Below are positions 59,994 to 64,000 of a DNA stretch of 64,000 bases, piece by piece. Below the pieces are notes generated by a model that saw nothing but the letters and a program-made list of their open reading frames with translations, was not told the origin of the DNA and searched no databases. The translations under genes and the position numbers were made by a program. Location of the stretch: positions 18,204,557 through 18,268,556 of the forward strand of contig OZ026607.1 in NCBI GenBank assembly GCA_964020085.1. Reading direction: 5' to 3'. Within the stretch, counting starts at the first letter, position 1. Every line of letters begins with the position of its first letter. The stretch comes from Micromussa lordhowensis (lineage: Eukaryota; Cnidaria; Anthozoa; Scleractinia; Lobophylliidae).

Positions 59994-62293
59994 ATACGTA
60001 AAAAAATTTGATTTCTCGTCTGTGTGACGATGGTGTGCTCTATGTTTTTCGTTCCTGTTTACAGCAGCACGGTCGACTTGTAATCCCAGGGAATTGGCGA
60101 ACATTTCTAGCTAGGGTTCGAAACCTGCACTCTACATTCTAAGGTCCAGTTGTTACTCGATAACCTTGAGTTCAAAGCTCGTTTTAGTTGAGATGCTTAG
60201 CATGACCATTGCCAGTTTGCTATTCGCATTTTATGTTCTTCTTCGTTATTTATCATGATTCATATGTATGCATTACTCATATACATACATTTGTTCCCGG
60301 GAAGTTCCTTTCTCTTCGCCTTATCGATTCGCGGGTAGCGTTATAGGGGCTATGCACGAAGTCAGCCAATCCACTCACAAAAGGACTCCAGGGTAAAAAT
60401 ACATAATAAAAGTATTCAAAAGCAAATGTCTTCGGCCTTTATGCGCCTAGTGCCGCGCACAGACTGGATGATGATGGAAGCAAATGTCTTCATCAATATT
60501 TCTATCCCTTTATTTCTTGAGATCATCCAAAAAATGTTACATGTTCTCTAAGTGATTCGTTGCATCCCAAATCGAAACGATTTTAGATAACTCCTGTTTT
60601 CGTTCGAAACAACAACTTCAACTGGAGCTTCAACTGGGTTTATCAGCTACTACTGAAGTCATTGTGGAATTTTGTTTATATCTGCCACCTAGGTGGAAAC
60701 GAAAACGTTCAGAAAAGGGTCAGAAATATAATGGGATGATACAACATACAGTTTATTTGCCCCTCGGCACAACACAGCTTAACATCATATAAATCCATGA
60801 TATAAAATCATGATATAAATCCAGTTATTTAACGAAGAACGGCGTTTATCTTATTTCTGACACAGATATGTTCCTCTACTTGATGTCAGCAGTCAAATTG
60901 CAAGTTCTCCTTACAGTTTCTACAGATATCCTAAAGCATCATTAGGGAGAATCTGTTCAAATATCAAGTCAGATTTCACTTTTTCACTGCTTTAAATTCT
61001 CCTTACCAATTTTTCTTAAGATGCTGGTGGTTTGCACAAGGAGAAAATAGAGGTTGATCGCGGCCCTTGAAGCGATGGTGGATGGGGAATGGTGCTGGTT
61101 TCTCCCACCGTCTCTTTAAGCCTCATGCAATCCAAGTAATGTTCTCTGTTCTTGTTCCATAACTCCAATAAATTTTAAAGCTCATTCTTGGAAAGATTTT
61201 TTCAAGAGATGGGAACGGAGGGGAATCGGTGAATTTTTAAGGTCTGAAGGAGACAATTGAACCTTTTAATGCAGATTTCAAATTAATTTGACTGAATTAA
61301 ATGCTGAGTTTATTATCAATCACACATGATTAAAACTGTCTGATGTGTAAACACAGCAGAGGTTATCCCAAAGTGATAAGATATGAGTTGTTCTCACTCA
61401 GTAGCAGTGAGTGGTTTAGATGAAATAACTTATTTTTATTTGGTCTGAGACTGTATAAGAATTCGTGTAAAGAAGGTATAGCCGAATAGATTAAGCTGTT
61501 GTTTTACAAAGCGAAGAAGATCAGTTCAGAAATCTGAGATCCTTAAGAAAATATGCTATATTTTGGTCATGTCTGTACGCATCGCTAGTAATCTGAATTT
61601 GTGGTGCATTGTTTGTAAAGGGCGAGTGGCGAGTGCCATGAAGAATGTCTTAAATATGTGATATTTGATAATTCCCGAGGAGGTAATTTTTTTTAAAAAA
61701 ATTCTTTAATTACCGACAGATAAGTTACAATTATGACTATACCTGCTGAGATTCGTGTTTTGCTTCACAGCAAAGAGAAGTGTTCAGACGTGTGCAGCGA
61801 GTAAATAAAAAAATCCTACAGAATTGTCAAAATGAGAAGCAGTTTCCCACTAAGTAAGGGTACATTAAAACGAATTCCAACGACCATGAAATCTTAGACT
61901 GATTGTCTTTCCCCTCCCAGGACTAAACATGTATTTATAGTGGCTCTCAGTCTTTCTCGGACAATTATTTTCAAGAAGTCACTGGAATAGACAGGAGTAA
62001 ACAGAGTAGACATATATTTTTGTAAATCATCGATAAACCAGCATCGACCATGGACTAACAAGTAAACTCTCAAAGAAAAGGTTGTCAGACAGCTGAAAAC
62101 TATCAGTGGAGATAGAAAATACGGCCTGGCAGTCAACAAGAACCCGAATTTATTTTTCTTTTGGCCGGAATAAGCATAAATCTTTATCAAGGGATGTAAA
62201 TCTGAAATGGGAAAACACAAAGAACAAACTGCCCTCTCTCAATCTTCCCAGATGCAAAAAGCAAGTAAGACGCTACATGCACTTTTCTAAGTT
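59994..62293. other. intergenic, nothing recognised
   Basis: No gene, RNA gene or transposon could be supported. Open frames are short and unremarkable. Confidence 0.5.
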
Positions 62294-62533
62294 TTAACCC
62301 TCCCCATTATCGTCATCATCATCGTCGTCGTCATCATCATCAACGTCGACATCATTATCATCATCATCATCAACAACAGCGTCATCATCGTCGTCACCAT
62401 TATCAGTTTCTTTCGCGCCTGTAGACGCATAGAATACCAACTTACCAACTGTGACGTTAATTCTCCACACTGGCGGATTGTCACCCTGAAGTTCATTTTG
62501 ATCTTTTGAAAGCTTGTTGGTACAGAAAAAAGC
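62294..62533 (-). CDS. possible terminal exon with Asp-rich tail (doubtful)
   Basis: A 79-codon frame open on the - strand from an upstream TGA to TAA at 62294-62296, without its own early ATG. It reads SKDQNELQGDNPPVWRINV, VTVGKLVFYASTGAKE, then a run of about 30 mostly Asp residues ending DNGEG. A possible preceding exon (YVAKRMFKQVTKEKKF) lies at about 62540-62600, but the obvious splice puts a stop in frame. The Asp run comes from a GAT/GAC trinucleotide repeat, so chance is a serious alternative. No family recognised. Confidence 0.25.
   Translation of the reverse strand, partial: AFFCTNKLSKDQNELQGDNPPVWRINVTVGKLVFYASTGAKETDNGDDDDDAVVDDDDDNDVDVDDDDDDDDDDDNGEG
62307..62404. repeat. ATC/GTC trinucleotide microsatellite
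   Basis: Imperfect (TCA/TCG)n tract on the + strand; (GAT/GAC)n on the - strand. Confidence 0.9.
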
Positions 62534-62604
62534 TCACCCAAGTTGACGAATTTCTTCTCTTTCGTGACTTGCTTGAACATCCGCTTGGCAACATATTGAT
62601 ACTG

Positions 62605-64000
62605 AAAATTAAACTAAAAATGAAATAAAAAGGAAAATTATCCAATAACATAGGATAAGCTTTCGCATTGTTTTTGTAGACAGCTCAAGGAAGGATTTGA
62701 GTTAAACCTGACAAAGAACCGTTTCTCTATAACCAGGTTATCTAAACATTTATAAAGTTGTTTTGTTTAAATGGTTGAAGACGGAATATGTTTCCCACGT
62801 TTCTTAAAATGTTCGGTTTTTACAGATTATCCAGTTTTCGGCGCTTTTTCATAGTGATAACTGTATGCTGAAAATATGCAGATCTGCGCTGTTTGGAAAG
62901 TTAGGAAGGTCTCAGATAACTGTCGGATGAGTAAAAGATGAGATTGGATAAAACTTGCTGAAGTCTTAACGTTATTTACTTTGTCTGATTAGTAGCCTTG
63001 GAATAAAGCGCTGATAGGCGGCTAAACTTCCAGCCTAGCTGATTATTAACACATTTGTAAAGTTTCAAGCATTTTTAGGAGAAGACGAATTCTGTTCACA
63101 TTTTTGCCCCAAAATAGGGGTCACAGCTGAAAAGAATATGCATGCCTCTAAAGCGGCGAGTTATAATACATAAAGACCGACCGACTGTGGACTAGACATA
63201 ACAATTCCGATTTAATTCCACATTCATCACAGTTTTGCAAAACGAGCACGGGCTAAATTTTGTGGGACGGCTTTAACAATACGTTAGTATCGTCTGAGAA
63301 CCGACGGATCAGAACTAGTACAGATCATTGTTTGCATTTTTCAACTGAGAAATACACCCGATTATTTCATAAATAAGCTACTTATAAAAACGAGCATTTG
63401 AAATTTGAAGATTGTACGAAGTTTGTAGAAGGATCGGAAACCTGTCAAATCTGAGTACTTCAATGTCTGTAAATTTCAAAATTCTGCAACTTACTGTAAA
63501 AGGGAATTCGCTTAGTATTCATCTTTTCCTGGTACTTCCCACGGATTCTGAATTCCTCACCGATCTCTATCAATTTTCAGATTGTGTATGTTACTGAGCT
63601 GGCTGACTTAAATTTATGCGGCTTAGGAGGAAATCACATCAATGCAGTTGAAAGATTATAAGCTAAAACTATAGACTAGTACTATAAATAATATCTTGTT
63701 TGCGGTTGTTTTGATTTGAGATACCTCTCAGTAAACTATCCGGATTATGCAGAGGCTAGCCTGACAGAGGGCAACATTGCCTACATGTCGCTAGTTTGAG
63801 CTGATAAACAGGCAGACAGAAAAAAATCGTTATCATTATATTATTAGTGGGATAATCTACCCTTTACTCTCTTATCAGAATTTATTTAAAAGCAAAGAAA
63901 TACCCATTGCTTATGACACTTAAAAACGCAGTTTATCTCGGAAGTAAATAAGTTTAGCTTATTTACCTGAGTCAGAATAAAGTCGAATTTATTCGTCAAT
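62605..64000. other. window end, nothing recognised
   Basis: AT-rich sequence with only short open frames and no motif or repeat I can name. If the acidic frame at 62294 is real, its upstream exons would lie here or beyond the window. Confidence 0.4.

Overview
The window is eukaryotic, AT-rich and intron-rich, and it reads as a cnidarian (probably anthozoan, coral-like) nuclear genome. The main reasons are two linked otx homeobox paralogs with very short proteins, a metazoan BAF-complex PHF10 gene, and many short TTAA- or TA-flanked foldback elements and tRNA-derived SINEs. The phylum is an inference from family memory; nothing in the window names the species.

Layout. (1) Positions 281-15169, + strand: the 3' part of a PHF10-like (BAF45a/SAYP) gene in 13 visible exons. 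It encodes about 430 residues: the end of the SAY region, an acidic serine-rich linker, a double PHD finger, and an additional Cys-rich bridge plus a third PHD finger. Its introns are packed with non-autonomous DNA transposons, SINE copies and a degenerate Penelope-type hammerhead-like repeat. (2) 15170-18072: short convergent intergenic/3'UTR segment. (3) 18073-30441, - strand: a complete three-exon otx gene (225 aa) with long introns; intron 2 holds a ~105-bp tandem repeat array, part of which is duplicated 3.2 kb away. (4) 30463-54029: 23.6 kb with no supported gene and no transposon I could recognise, lying between two divergent otx genes and therefore a candidate shared regulatory region. 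(5) 54030-58165, + strand: a second complete three-exon otx gene (201 aa), followed by a long 3'UTR with a good polyadenylation signal near 59988. (6) 59994-64000: mostly featureless sequence, with one weak acidic open frame on the - strand (62294-62533) that may be a terminal exon or only a trinucleotide repeat.

How they relate. The two otx genes share exon number, intron phases and the homeodomain position 46/47 intron. Their homeodomains differ at one residue before position 59 although 30 of the 50 codons of exon 2 carry synonymous changes, so they are old paralogs under strong purifying selection. Both should be K50 homeodomain transcription factors that bind TAATCC-type sites. PHF10 is a chromatin-remodelling (PBAF) subunit and is probably an unrelated neighbour. 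No prokaryotic features, CRISPR arrays, rRNA or genuine tRNA genes were seen.
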